NCBI RefSeq assembly: GCF_051020765.1
Contig: NC_134941.1
Coordinates: forward strand, 3,286,001-3,350,000
Source of the DNA: Lasioglossum baleicum
Taxonomy: Eukaryota; Arthropoda; Insecta; Hymenoptera; Halictidae
Reading direction: 5' to 3'
Length of the DNA stretch: 64,000 nt
The translations under genes and the position numbers were made by a program. Every line of letters begins with the position of its first letter. Position 1 is the stretch's first letter. The notes beneath the pieces are model-generated. The model saw only the letters and a list, made by a program, of their open reading frames with translations. It ran no database searches and was not told where the DNA came from. Below, in pieces: positions 34,690 to 47,149 of this stretch.

Positions 34690-34975
34690 GCTGCAAATTT
34701 TATGCATTTACGACAAAAATGAGTTACATTTTGAAAAAAAAAACTGAAAGATTAAAAGAACTGAAGAGCATCGATATACAATTATTATTAGACAGCGGAT
34801 TTTGTGCAATGAGTAAATGTAATTCGAAACGGTGAAAACATTAGAAGAATTTGAAACCACTGTTATATTATTTTCGACCTATTAATCACACCGTGAAAGA
34901 AAATAAATTTTTATTTCGCTCCAGTTGATTGCAAATCAAGTAGACAATTTTTATTTTGTATAAACCTAAGAAAAG
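34690..34975. mobile_element. AGACTGCGG-family copies, overlapping fragments
   Basis: ACTACGCTGCAAATTTTATG near 34686 and TTAGACAGCGGATTTTGTGC near 34788 both look like left termini. A single right-like end TTTTTATTTTGTATAAACCT lies near 34951-34970, preceded by GTTGATTGCAAATCAAGTAG. The arrangement suggests two degraded copies side by side or one inserted in another; the exact boundaries are unclear. Confidence 0.5.
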
Positions 34976-35199
34976 TTCTTGAAGAAAAAACAAATACCAG
35001 TCAATATATTTTCTACAAAAGCTGTAGAAAATGTATATCTGGTACCTGGTTAATCTTTTAAGAATTTAATATAAAACAGCGAATATTTCAGATACGTAGC
35101 AGGATAAGCTGGAAAGATATCTCCGATTCCATTTATTTACAACATATATTGTACACCGTTTCTTACTCCACTGAAAAGAGGATGTCCCTTCGCAATTAG
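34976..35199. other. AT-rich spacer
   Basis: No feature seen. Confidence 0.4.
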
Positions 35200-35560
35200 C
35201 CGTATTCCCTCATCGATAATCGATCATGCCAAGAGACTATCCCGTCGACGACGTCAGTCTTTTTTCATTCGTTTTCCGCCAATGGGACGAATCGAAAAAC
35301 GCGAATACGTGTATCACACTCTCTTTGATCTCACCTCTTTCGCTGGGTGCAACGTGCGTTATCCTTCATCCACCAGGGATTTCTTTGACCAGGCAATATC
35401 ATTGCTACGCAGGATGGAGTCGATTTTAAATGCTCGCGTGCGTACTTTCGAACTGTTGGATTTTCGATTGTCCATATGATCAAAGGGTTTTCGTTCAAGA
35501 AATTTCTGTTCCAATTGGGGAAATGTTCTCCAGCTTCTCAGAGGCTGTGTGTCACAAGGA
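35200..35560. other. GC-richer non-repeat patch
   Basis: Three overlapping open frames (plus 35226-35429, plus 35282-35479, minus 35359-35664), none with a recognisable domain. Candidate conserved host non-coding sequence. Confidence 0.3.
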
Positions 35561-35845
35561 TTAGAATCATTTGCTGATTTTGAATAACATAGCTTTGATT
35601 TAAGAAAACAGAAACCGTAGGATCTAAGAAAAACGAATATCGCCTCCACTGACATTCCTTCCACTAAGTAAAAAGCGTAAACAAGACGCGCAATCCGATA
35701 CGAGGTAATTGTAAAACTTCTTTATTTTTCATGGGACTTTCGCCAATTTGTTCGTTGCATTTTTCGGATTAAAATGACACCAAACACGATATAATTTCAA
35801 CTGTATTTGGTGATATAACTTTACACATGCTGTACTTTCCAACAT

Positions 35846-36003
35846 TTTCAACATAAAAATATTCTGCACTGATTGTGGGAAGCAGGAAGAAAATAAAAAT
35901 TGATTTCATCCCTTAATGACTTTGTTTCTTGAATTTTTCTATTACTGTTTTATATTTCATCTAACTAATTTCTTCATAAATGCATAAAGATCCGCAGTGT
36001 AGT
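35846..36003. mobile_element. AGACTGCGG-family element lacking its left terminus
   Basis: Reads as the reverse complement of the copy at 60760-60964: ATTCTGCACTGATTGTGGGA, TTGATTTCATCCCTTAATGA, TACTGTTTTATATTTCATCT and AATGCATAAAGATCCGCAGT in that order, ending GTAGTAATTA. The terminus expected near 35830 is missing. Confidence 0.72.
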
Positions 36004-36049
36004 AATTATCTTCAATTTTTTAATTGTATCTTAAGGGGTAGACTGGTTT

Positions 36050-36373
36050 CCAGGATTTCAAGGATTTTTCAGTAGTCAAAAGCGCTAGATAAAAGATCAA
36101 TCTAGGCCGCAATTGCCCTCAAAAGCCCTATTTTTACGTTTACGAAGCGTAATTTGCATTATTCGGAAGCATAAAGCTGTGCGTGTAGCTATATTCATAA
36201 ATCTGCGACTGCTGTATGCTGTAAATTACTCTTCGTAAACGTAAAAATAGGATTCTTGAGGGCGATCGCGGCCTAGATTGATCTTTTATCTAGCGCTTTT
36301 GACTACTGAAAAACCCCATTTTTGCATTATCGAGAAATGAGAAGGCGCATCCCGCACCCTTGCAATCCTGGAA
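36050..36373. mobile_element. Long foldback (inverted-repeat) element
   Basis: Arms of about 100 bp face each other: 36070-36170 (TTTCAGTAGTCAAAAGCGCT, AGATAAAAGATCAATCTAGG, CCTATTTTTACGTTTACGAA) against 36218-36320 in reverse complement, across a ~50-bp loop. Outer blocks CCAGGATTTCAAGG and CCTTGCAATCCTGG extend the pairing with a small interruption. No target duplication could be fixed and no frame is present. It is either a foldback MITE or a local inverted duplication; a transcript would form a strong hairpin. Confidence 0.75.
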
Positions 36374-37069
36374 AAACGAGTGCACTCTCGTAAGACAAAT
36401 ATTTTCGGGTTTGAAAATCGTAAAATGAATTGTAGATAAATTACATATTATTAAAACATTTATTTTAAAGTTCTATACACACAGTTTACTGAGATTTCTC
36501 TGTGGGAAAACTTCTTCAACAGTAAATAATTTCCTATTTCCTCCGTTCATGAATTATACCGTGTAAATCTATCCATAGATCTGTGTATATGTATTTGTAC
36601 TAATATGTACAGACTGACGACGATTAATTAAACATTCAACTTCTAACTTCCAACGAACCTATGCAGTCAATAATCTATATTGACTAAATTCTATTTGGCT
36701 TTCCTAAAAACCTCTCGTTCTATGATATCATAGACCAATGTTAGATGATAGTTTATGTTCAGTTAAGCTAGTAGTAGTAACTTTTTCATGTGAACATTTT
36801 ATGGGTGTAGCTTACAGGACTTAAAAGAATAGCAAAGCAATTAGCAATAAAAATATATGTATTTTAGAAAATCCCTAATTAAATTTTAAAAAATAGAATG
36901 AATTAAATAGTCCATTTCTTATGTAAAGTCCTTAGAACTCTAGCTACTTCGAATTTCCCCCTGTCAATTTATTTTCCTCACCATTAAGTCTAATTTCTAT
37001 TAATATTGTATATAATTCTATTTACTATTTAAATCTAATTCAGTTGCTAAAATCACGAATATTGTGACC
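36374..37069. other. AT-rich DNA, nothing recognised
   Basis: No frame and no repeat identified. Confidence 0.4.
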
Positions 37070-37720
37070 ATACAGCAATATAGATTCCGGTATACAATAA
37101 TACTATGTTAAAATACATTATAATACATATATTAAATAGAATATGGTACAACACATTAGAATATAATATAATGTAAAATACTAGACTCTGATATACTAAA
37201 ATATAATATGATATTCTAGGATGTAATACGACATGCTAGAATACAGCTTAAAATATATTACAGCATGATTTAATATACTAGAATATGTCAGAAATATATA
37301 ATATTAGATATTAGAATATATCATAATATACTATAATATTTTATAATATTAAGATATATCATAATATAATATTTTATAATATTAGAATACATCATAATAT
37401 GCTATAATATTTTATAATATTTGAATATAGTATTATTATATTTTATAATATTAGGATATATCGTAATATAATATTTTATAATATTAGAGAATACATCATA
37501 ATATACAATAATATTTTATAATATTAGAACATAGTATAATAATACTATGATAATATTATGATGTATTCTAATATTATGAAATATTATAGTATATTATGAT
37601 ATATCTCCCCCCTAATATTATAAAATATTCTAGTTTATTAACTAATATAGTAGAATGTAGATTCTGTATGCTGAAATATATTATACTAGAACATGATTTT
37701 AATATATATCAAAATACAAC
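37070..37720. repeat. AT cryptic simple repeat (TATAATATTAGAATA-type)
   Basis: Imperfect reiterations of ATATTTTATAATATTAGAAT and CATAATATACTATAATATTT fill this stretch. A strand switch near 37550 (ATAATATTATGATG...) makes the two halves partly self-complementary. GC content is extremely low. The origin is probably slippage, and the region is likely prone to cruciforms and assembly error. Confidence 0.85.
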
Positions 37721-39249
37721 ATAAAAAGAATAAACTTTAAATATAAAATAATTTGTAAAATCATAAACTAAATATCATGCATACAATTTGAAATGAAATA
37801 CTTGCCCGGAAGTTCTTTCGATCGTCTTGCAAGATTAACCCCAATGTCCTGGCAAATAAGTCTCCAGGCGTAAAATTAGATTAACCGCCTATTGCAACGT
37901 AATCAAAGGGCTTAGGATAACAATTGCTTTTGGACAAGACAGTCTCTGCACTCCAGTGACATGTACGTTCAAGGGACGCAGGGGACGACCGCATTATCGA
38001 ACTCCGAAGGGTCAGTGTCCCTGCATATTGCTCGAATTAATCACCGATTTCATTATCACCACTATCTGCCCTCAACTGGATTTGCATACATTTATTAAAG
38101 CTGCTTATGGGTTTAGCTTTGTATAGCAATGCCACTTTTAACCCATGTAAATTGTATTCCGTATTTAATGTACAGTGGATATCCACTTAAGGGATACTGC
38201 CACACCAATTTAAAAGCGATTAGATTTGATCTTAATAAAAATTAATGTATCGCGCGTGCCTTTTGAAATCACATATGCTATTCGAAACACTTTAGTTTGA
38301 TGGTAGACACAATACCAAAATTCTTTCGCGACAGGTCAATAATTCGAGGAATAATTCAATGAGCAAGCGGTGGCTGTTTTCGAAATCCACAGCGGATTAT
38401 TTTAATCCGACGCGATAAAATTTCGTTCACGTGTCAGGATAGTGAAAACGTTTGGTTTCACATTGTCGATATCGGTTCCTGTTTTCCAGATACACTGCTA
38501 TTTGAATACCAAATTTCTGATTCTCGAAAAATTTTCGATATTTCAGGCCTTTCTGTAAACAACAATAGTACAGAAATTTTTTGAATCTGAAGACCTATTT
38601 TTCCTCGAAAATGTAATACATTGAAACCTCTGTATAAACGTTGGAAATTTTTTTCGTAGCTGAATATACCACAGATTTCACGACTGAAGTCTCCGCTTTA
38701 CAACGACCTCTGAAAAACTTTTGTACCATTTTAGCACTGTTTTATAGAATAAAAAATGAAGAACAAGTTCGGTCGCATAAAGCTCTCATGGTGCATTTTA
38801 TATTACTACAAATTTTGCAGTACACTAACAGATTTTTTTAGAGAACATTCAGCAACATTTTGGTTTTATTATCATATCTTTTTTATTACGTAAAATTACA
38901 AAACGGTGGACTTGTATAACATTATCTAACTCCATGCTCCATTTTCATGTTATTGCAAATCTACGGTAGATTCATTCACGAACAAAATTATTTATCGTGC
39001 AAGACATTGTGCAAACCTTAGATAATAATGAATGAAGTTTATGAAAGTCTCAAGCTTTAAAATGAGACTTATTGTTGTACTATTTTTCGTAACGAAATTA
39101 CCTCAATGTAAATAACGACGACAGTTCGCAAATTGGAAACTTCGTATCCAAATACTTTTTTTTTCACTGTACATTTGAGCGGAAACTTTTAATAACTCCT
39201 GCATCATCGGATTAGCGAAATTGCAGTTTTCGATAGCAGCATTGCGCAT
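37721..39249. other. AT-rich DNA, nothing recognised
   Basis: The segment 37800-38070 is slightly GC-richer. No domain-bearing frame; no repeat termini. Confidence 0.4.
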
Positions 39250-39760
39250 TGTGCGACCGACAAATTTTTATCGGTACTGATATGCATATATTTCCGATTC
39301 GTTCCGATCCTCGGCTCGTATTTCGTTTTTATTGGCAAACGAAATTATTAATTCTCGTTGCTGTATTGCCGCCGATAAATTATCCGAAACGCTCCACGCA
39401 GAACAATGGCCGTGACTATGAAGATGGCCGGATTCATTTGCTCCTTATCGTTTCTTACCAGAAAGTAATATCCTCACTGGCGAGGATTATGCATTGCTCG
39501 TGACGTTTTTGGTTTGAAGGATTCACCGTGAGTACCTCCATTTTTTCCTATTATGATTCATCTTCCGACTACGGCGAATGGCTTCGCGAAGCAAATTGTG
39601 TTCGCAATAGAAACGAAACCGGTAAATTGCAATTACGAATGCAGACCGAGGCTTTAAAGTAATGCGCGCTCTTAATGCGATTTGTTGTTGTTAATTGAAG
39701 CTGTCATCCCTTTGCCGTGCTGCTGCAGTGGGAATCAGGGAACAAAGACTGGAAAGCGTG
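39250..39760. other. GC-richer non-repeat patch
   Basis: Higher GC than flanks, with one open frame of 84 codons (39249-39503) and no recognisable domain. Candidate conserved host non-coding sequence. Confidence 0.3.
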
Positions 39761-40318
39761 TTGTCAGACACATGGTAGACACAATTAACTACTAACGCCA
39801 GAATAATTTTGGTATTTCGCATATTAACCTTAATTATACATTTTGCAGCTTCTAATTGTCTTACTTTTTTAATCGTCGAGAGGTGCAGCCCGACATTCTT
39901 TAAAATTTAATTCATTCTACGTAGACTCTTTTTCAAATGAATGAACGTTCGAGTAATATTTTACTAACAGAAATTATGACGCATTTCATAATTGTAAAAT
40001 TATTCATGTTATATTTTATGCGAAATATTTTATCGGTAACGATGAAGACGAATCTAATTACGAAATTCGCCATGTGTGAAGAACAGGATACGAATTAATT
40101 AAAATCCAATATACATATAAAATTAATTATCAATTAAGTCAATCAATTTAAAATGTAAATTCATAATTATTTAATAGAATTATGATATTATTTAATGTAA
40201 TAATTCATCAAATATAAAACCATTACAAAAATTAGTATGTTTCTTACATCCTGAAACTTAAGCACTTAGTATTTCATAAATATTTTCGTAAATATTACTG
40301 AGAAAATGGAACATGCGT
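39761..40318. other. AT-rich DNA, nothing recognised
   Basis: No frame or repeat identified. Confidence 0.4.
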
Positions 40319-40326
40319 ACTGAAAG

Positions 40327-40444
40327 CAGAGTTGGGCAAAAATTTTATTCAAATAAAAATTCCGAATAAAGTGGGTTTAAAACCCACTTGGAAAAAGCCC
40401 AATTTATTCGAAATTTTTGTTTAGATAAAATTTTTGCCCAACTG
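40327..40444. mobile_element. Miniature hAT-type MITE, 118 bp, almost fully palindromic
   Basis: Starts CAGAGTTGGGCAAAAATTTT and ends GATAAAATTTTTGCCCAACTG. The flanks ACTGAAAG (40319-40326) and ACTGATAG (40445-40452) are an 8-bp duplication with one mismatch. The centre GTGGGTTTAAAACCCAC is a perfect palindrome, and AATTCCGAATAAA / TTTATTCGAAATT flank it. The termini are those of 30540 and 51314, so it is a smaller member of the same family. Confidence 0.9.
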
Positions 40445-40590
40445 ACTGATAGATATGATTTTGGAAAATTGTTTTCGCGTCGTTCACTATCTCCGAATAT
40501 TCGAATATACGAAATACGATTTTCTGACCTTGGAGAAAGTGCAAAATCCTTTAAATCGAGTTTTTAACGATATTACGTTTTTATCGTCGT

Positions 40591-40824
40591 TTGTGGATTG
40601 TGTACGGTAAAGAATCTGTTAATCAAAGTGCAGTGAATAAGTGGGTTATAAAGTGTCGTGCATGGGAAGCCATTCATGCAAATTTAACTGACAAAGCTCA
40701 TAATGGAAGTGCAGTTTCAGCGATAGATCAAGCACATCGCACTGAAGTCAATCGTGTAATCAAAGGCGAACGTCGCATCACTGAAAGCTACATTGCAACA
40801 GAGATTAGAATGTTTAAAGGGTAG
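40591..40824 (+). pseudogene. mariner-type transposase N-terminal fragment
   Basis: The frame reads VYGKESVNQSAVNKWVIKCR, NLTDKAHNGSAVSAIDQAHR and VNRVIKGERRITESYIATEI. The order resembles the N-terminal helix-turn-helix pair of mariner/SETMAR-type transposases (YG...V..WV..., D.PRSGRP-like linker, ...RRIT...IA.E). No catalytic domain follows (stop at 40822-40824) and no termini were found, so this is an isolated, diverged remnant. Alternative: chance resemblance, less likely given three blocks in order. Confidence 0.6.
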
Positions 40825-43694
40825 GTAATCCATTTCTGTTGGGTTGATTGTATTGGCGGAGCTTGTATGAATGAGTTGGTGTGAACGGATTTGAAGCGCA
40901 TAGTAGGTGTGAGGTGTGAGAGTTGGCCGCGTTGAGGTTGGAGGTCAGAATTAGTGATGGCGTGCGAAATTACTAACCCTGATTACTCACAGTGCTTGCA
41001 GAATCACAATCACGGTCGTGATTTCAACTTCATTCACCCTGTGATCGTGATTTTCTAGTCTAGAATGAATTTGCTCACTTTCATCCTAATTCAATTAGCT
41101 TAATCAGTCAATTAAGCAATTAGCTTGCATAAAAATATTTGCATATAAATAAAATTACTTCATTTAATGATGAAAATAAAAAGTATTCAACTTTCTTTTC
41201 CGTAACTTATTTCAGTATCTTAAATAAAATATTATTCCTCCTCTCGATTACGAAATCGTAATATTTATCTAACTATTCTAGTATAAAAGTGCAGACAAAT
41301 TTCCTAAATGTTTATGTATGTTCATGGTATAATATAAAGTATCACAAAATACCAATTACTAAATTATTCAATAAATGTCTTTATTTAATCACGTATTATT
41401 ATAAAAATTGTGGAAGATCTAAATGGTGATTATGACGAAAATTAAATAGGCCATTTTGCAGGTGATGAATTGTAATTTAATTTTCTTTCTATTTCATTTT
41501 GATAGCTACGCACGCTTTTGGGATATAAATGAGCGTGTATTACTTTGTACTCGACCCTCTTGAAACAACTAAAATTACATTTCCCACAAATCCATGAAAA
41601 TAAAATTCAAAGTTTAATTGCTCTGAATAAGCGGTAGCACAAGTAATTAAATATAAAAATAAAACGTGTGGAAAGCACGTAGGAAAATTAAAATATAATA
41701 TTTTAACGCGGTTTTAATGGAACGCTATTAGCGGGAGAAGGTGAATTTCCATTCAATTTCACTTTTGAATCGTTAAATTTGCATAATAAGCAATCTAAAA
41801 ACAAAAATTACACTTTGATTGTAATGACCATACAATTACATTCAAAGTTTTAGTCGTTCGTTTTTGACAATCGAATTCAGGGATATTGAAAGTTTATATT
41901 GTTCGTAATCTCTTCGGCGTAAAGAGTAATTAAAAGTATTGAACACGTACCATGAGTTGAGAATTATTATTTGATATATCAATGGACAATGGGGGAAAGG
42001 AAACCAGAGAGAGAGTCGAAAGAGTCGAGCACGGCTGGAGAACTACTGGAGTACGTAAAATTCTTTTTCCATCGTTTAATTAAGTTAAAATTTCACCGGG
42101 GTCTGCGAAAGAATGAAATCTCGTCGGTGAAAAGAAGATGAAGTTTTTGTGTTCAGTAACAAAGATTTTTGTACATTGTTCCGTACGCACAGTTAAATTT
42201 CATAACTGCGGAATTCCAATATTAAATTCGTAGGGTTGAAATATATATTTTGTTTCGAAATTCTTCGCTTTTGTCTTTCAGCTCTTCAGATAAATCGTAG
42301 TATTCTGCTGGAAAATTTGGCTTTGCAGAACTTACAATTAGTTTTAACAAAAATATAATTTTGTACGTTTTACAAAATAAAAACATTTCAATATCTGGAT
42401 AACTTAGTTGCCATGCAATGAGTTGTAACATAAATTCGTTCGATAGCAAATACAATTATGTCCTAATTCTCACGATTTAGGTGTAATTCATTGTCAATTA
42501 CATGACGGTGATCGAGAAGAGAAACTACTTGCAGTCGCGAATTATAAAATTGTAAAATTGACTAAACATAATTATGTATTTTATTATTATACAAAAAGAG
42601 CTACCGAATATAATTGAACATATTTATGCTACGGCCTAATACCAGAGTCGTAGGATTAAGACTTGTGTCCCCACTCTACCTTCCCCTTCTACGACGCTAT
42701 TCCCCCACGCTTCCGCCACGTGACTAATCCGGTACTGTCAGAGAGGGTAAGATTTCCCCCTCAATTCGACTGCAATCCTCTCATCTGGCGACTTTGCCTA
42801 ATACATGTAAGTAGTCGAATATTATACGTAAACTCCAAATTTAAACCATGTATTATTAAAATGAGTAGCTACAGTTTGAGACAGTAGAACGATTCGATCA
42901 ATTGGAGAGCATCGATATAGTACTTTCGAAAAATAGACTAAAAAAGAAATTCTTAAGTAGTTCTTGTTTTTCGCAACTGATGATGCAGACAATTTTAATG
43001 TTGATGAATTTAACAGAGCATGCGTATTTTCGAAAATTCTATAACATTTTTAAAAAAATGTTTGAACAGATTTGCGATACTGTAGTTTCCTTGTTGAGAT
43101 AGTCGTCACTTATGGGATGATGATTACTCAAAAGTGTGCAGCCATGCTCACTGCATTAGATTCTCATAACCTCCGACAAGTTGCAACCAGCACGACAGCC
43201 AAGCAACGAACTTCGTAATATGGCTTAAGTCTTCATCTCCGCGAACTTTCGAGGTTCAAAGTCAACAGAAGTTTGGCCCTTTAGCTAGATCTTCGTTTAC
43301 CACTATGAACATATCTGCTTATTACAGCTCGGTTATCCTATAATTATTAAAAGCCTAACCATTATAATTAGATATTCGTCGAGCATCAGTGTCGACGTCA
43401 GGGAATCGGTAATATTAAGTTTATATCAATACGTAATTTCAACTTATTACCTGGGTAATTCGAAATTTTTGAAATTCTGAATCTATAGTCTTATTTACTA
43501 GCTTTTCAAATTCCATGATTTTCGATTATAGCGTTCCCGTGGTCGAGCCGGAATTGAGATAATAACTCAACGACAAAGCGTTTCAGCGGGAATTTGCAAA
43601 GGAAAAACGTGTTTAGAATACTTATTTCACATAAATATCCGCAGTTTATTCATAATATTTAACAGATTCTCATATTCTACCATTTTACTTATTA
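40825..43694. other. AT-rich DNA, nothing certain
   Basis: The 40960-41060 stretch carries ATCACAATCACGGTCGTGAT-type near-palindromes. CATAAATATCCGCAGTTTAT near 43630 is a stray end of the AGACTGCGG family. Open frames (minus 42222-42455, plus 42663-42887) show no domain. Confidence 0.4.
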
Positions 43695-43897
43695 ATAGAC
43701 TATACGGATTTTTATGCAATTATAACTTCCGCAAATTTAAAAAAAGTGCTAGGACATAAAATACGACAGAATGTAGTAGGATTTTAATTTATTTCAGATC
43801 TAAAAAGATTACTACTACGGAAAATAAGATTCTATTGCTTCGAGTTTCTGAAAATTCGTCTACAAAAATTGCAAATTGCATAAACATCCGCAGTCAA
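43695..43897. mobile_element. AGACTGCGG-family element, two-ended
   Basis: Left end ATAGACTATACGGATTTTTA followed by TGCAATTATAA; right end AAATTGCATAAACATCCGCA then GTCAAC. About 200 bp with no transposase. Substitutions in both termini indicate age. Confidence 0.7.
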
Positions 43898-44881
43898 CTT
43901 ATTAATATTCTTCTACTAATAGTTCTTCTGTTCTATGATAAATTCAGTATAAATCAATATTAATTTAAATAAAATAAAGTTTTACGATTTTACTTAATAG
44001 TATTTAATAAAAAATGTCACTTTTATAATTTTACTTAAAAATATTTAAAATTATAGGACTCAAAACTAAGAATTTATTAATCACATTTTCACTATCAGCA
44101 ACTTAATCTACTAGTTCATCTTGGAATTATTATATTTTCTGAATTATCGGAAAAGTTCCAATCTTTTTTAAAACTGTAAACTCGATCCACAAAATGGCGA
44201 AAGATCATCTATCACAGTGGAACATATATGGTTTGCTTGTATCACCACAAAACTTTCAATATTTTACGACAAACCAATATTTTTTAGGAAACTGAATACT
44301 CGGTTGTTTTGGAAATATTTGTTTTCATTTCCTGGCCCCATCCTCCATTGTATGGAATAATATTGCTGAAAAATATTTCCAATTTTACGTCTTTCCACTA
44401 GAAATTCAAATTTCCAACTATTTTATTAAATACTTAAACATATTTCAACATATTTACCATGGAAGGCGAAAATCACACAACCTTGAAAAAGATCCAAACT
44501 GGGATCGAAACGTTGATTTTGTTTGACAATTAGCAAAGTTGCTTTATAATTCGTAATAAACGATCGAACCGTTGCGCCGGAAACATTTAAAAATTTATTA
44601 TCAGCAAATACCATCGATAGAAGAAACATATTTTATTAAATATCTGAAACCATTGGTTCTAATGATCTGTTCTACGCAGTAATATAATCTCTGCAGTAAT
44701 CACGATGATCATTCATCATATATTCATTTCAATGTAGAGATGTGTTATGATCGTCGCGTTTCATCATGCACTGGGATTTCTATTATCGGTACATCCATTA
44801 TTCGAATAATCTATTATCCCAATGTTCTATTATCTGCGTGCCATTATGTGTACATACATATAGTCTATGCAATACTATACA
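43898..44881. other. AT-rich DNA, nothing recognised
   Basis: The minus frame 44426-44629 has no recognisable domain; no repeats identified. Confidence 0.4.
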
Positions 44882-44883
44882 TA

Positions 44884-45143
44884 CAGTGAGTGCAAAAAGT
44901 ATTCATACGCCCTTTAAAACGGAATAACTGTTTCATAATTGTGCCAAACAACCTGTTTTTTTTATAATCAATTAGAACTTACACGGTTAAATGCAAAAAT
45001 AGAAAAGGCATTTCTTAAAACTTTTTTATTTCGGCCCTAATAAGTAAACCAATACTTCTAATTCATTATAAAAAGTCAGGTCGTTTGATACAATTATAAA
45101 GAAGGTATTTTAAAGGGCATACGAATACTTTTTACACTTACTG
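44884..45143. mobile_element. TA-flanked MITE of the CAGTGA family, 260 bp
   Basis: TA at 44882-44883 and 45144-45145. Left end CAGTGAGTGCAAAAAGTATT, right end reversed CAGTAAGTGTAAAAAGTATT, then both CATACGCCCTTTAAAA-like (right: GTATGCCCTTTAAAA). The inverted repeat is about 40 bp and further pairing runs inward. The interior shares ATTTCTTAAAAC, GGCCC and AAAAAGTCAGGTCGTTTG with 5545-6100, making it a shortened relative. Tc1-type termini, no transposase. Confidence 0.88.
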
Positions 45144-45145
45144 TA

Positions 45146-45495
45146 TGTATAAATACTATGTATATTCTTTATATGGAGTCTTTCACAAAAATATTCGTAC
45201 ATGTAACTTGAAACTTTTAACATACGAACTGTATACTATGTGTACCAACCTAAATTCACCCATTTTGTTAGAAATGTTTGATCTCTTCTTGTTTATTATT
45301 TCCATATCAGTAAGAATTTTCATTAATGTGAGAAGGCATACTACTTTTGGTAAAGAATATTCGATTCAAATCGTCAACATGATGGACGAAAAAATTCTTT
45401 GAGCGTTTGTTAACCTTTATACGTTGTTCAGGGTGAAAAATCACTCATTTTCTTCTTTTGGGTTCCGTAAAACGTTTGAGTAAAAATGGATGATG
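45146..45495. other. No recognised feature
   Basis: An 85-codon plus frame (45145-45402) has low-complexity hydrophobic content and no domain. Confidence 0.35.
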
Positions 45496-45497
45496 TA

Positions 45498-45937
45498 CAG
45501 TAAATTCTGTATAGTCTTTTCGAGCTTCAAAGACCGAGCCGAACGTAGAGAACAGCGCGTGTAAAGAGAGACCGCGGGTGACCGACTCTCCGCGTCTGTT
45601 TCGTTCCCGTACGCTGTCCTTCCTTGCGCCCGAAACGTTCATCGTCAATTAAACCACTAACTACAGTTGAAATTATATCGTGTTTGGTCTTATTTTAATC
45701 AGAAAAATGCCACAAATGTATTGGTGAAAGTTTCATAAGAAAATAAATAGTTATAAAAAAATTTTTACATTGGTATTACATTGTGAGGACGCACGGGACT
45801 TTGAACAGTGCCGGCGACTGCAACTCTCCGCATTGCAGTAGTTCACACCGATATACTCGAGCCGAGATCAGATTACTACAGTGGAAGGGATAGTGTTTAT
45901 CGTGTACGGCCTTTTTGCGACTACAGAGGATTTACTG
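45498..45937. mobile_element. pogo-like MITE (candidate), TA-flanked
   Basis: TA at 45496-45497 and 45938-45939. Left end CAGTAAATTCTGTATAGTC, right end reversed CAGTAAATCCTCTGTAGTC, about 19 bp with four mismatches. CAGTA-type termini with TA duplication resemble pogo/Tigger-derived MITEs. The internal segment near 45655-45720 shares words with 35755-35810 and 17195-17230. The minus-strand 67-codon frame over its left part has no domain. Confidence 0.65.
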
Positions 45938-45939
45938 TA

Positions 45940-47145
45940 CTATCCTAAGATGTTTTATGCAACCATTTCTGAGAAGCGAGTCAAATTGAAAAGTCTGAAG
46001 AAGTTCCAAGATTATGTGAGTAAAGTTAAACAATAGTTCAACAGTACTGATAAACAATATCTTTAAAAATATGGAAGTTGAAAAATTATGAATGCACTAC
46101 AAACAATATAGTGATAAGAATGATCGTGGAATCAAAATAAGAACTGATAAGAGCAATGAAGATGTGCTTTCTAATCCTGAAGCATTAGTTGCTCTCAAAT
46201 GTGTTAAATTGAGCCAAACGATTTGAGCTTTTTCAAGGAGTTAGAAGAGTTAGTTAACGCGTGAAAGGAATTATTTTTTCAATTTGCGATTTGTCGGAAT
46301 CAGGGAGAAAATAGTAATGGTTGCTTTTTACAATTATTTCATGTGGGCTCATATTGAAAATCTAAAACAGCCACCTGGTTAATTATATAAAATGTGTATC
46401 GAAATTGTTTCGTGAAGAAACAACTAACAACGAAAAATTTAAGAATTTTTAGATTTATTATGCATTAGATCTGCAACATTTTCTAATCTTACTTTTTCAG
46501 AATGTTGCCTAATGAGAACTAACAATAACAAGAAAATTAATATGTTCTGTACCGTTTAAGACACTAACTACCATCCACAATGCTTCACATTATATAATTT
46601 TGCAGTGTCGTAAGCATGACATCATCACAAACCATCCTGGCCACTCCGAAGGCTTGCAAGCACTCGAGCTTATTTACGACTATTAGTCCACAGAACTGAG
46701 CTGTCCACAGAAAGCTGCAGCTATTTTTATACTCTGCAATTGTGGTAAAGAGTAGTATAATATTATACGCAACAAGAAATTCATTCCAACGCATGCCAAG
46801 AAAGTTATGTATCAATATTCATGTTATGGCTATAGCAGAAATTTTATCTATTGTCTAACGAATTCATTGATTATTTGTCATAACAATCCAAAATTAAGTT
46901 TTCAGTTTTATCAACTATTCACGTCTTTTCTAATTTCTAACATTTTCTATTTACGGATTCTAATATTTTGAATTTACGAATATTGAGGTTACAAAGATTT
47001 ATAAGGAATTATTGAACAAATTTCTTTTTCTTTGGTCATATATTATTTAAAAAATGGCTAAAAACTTAGACACATTCTTACTATTTTTATAAAGTAGTGT
47101 AAAATAGTGTTCCGTAAACGTGGTGTTAAACAAGATATTGCATTT
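45940..47145. other. AT-rich DNA with one family fragment
   Basis: The interval 46225-46385 (AAGGAGTTAGAAGAGTTAG, TTTTTCAATTTGCGATT, TTTCATGTGGGCTCATATTG) follows the left arm of the CAGTGA foldback family (compare 50140-50275) without termini. Nothing else is recognised. Confidence 0.45.
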
Positions 47146-47149
47146 TAAC

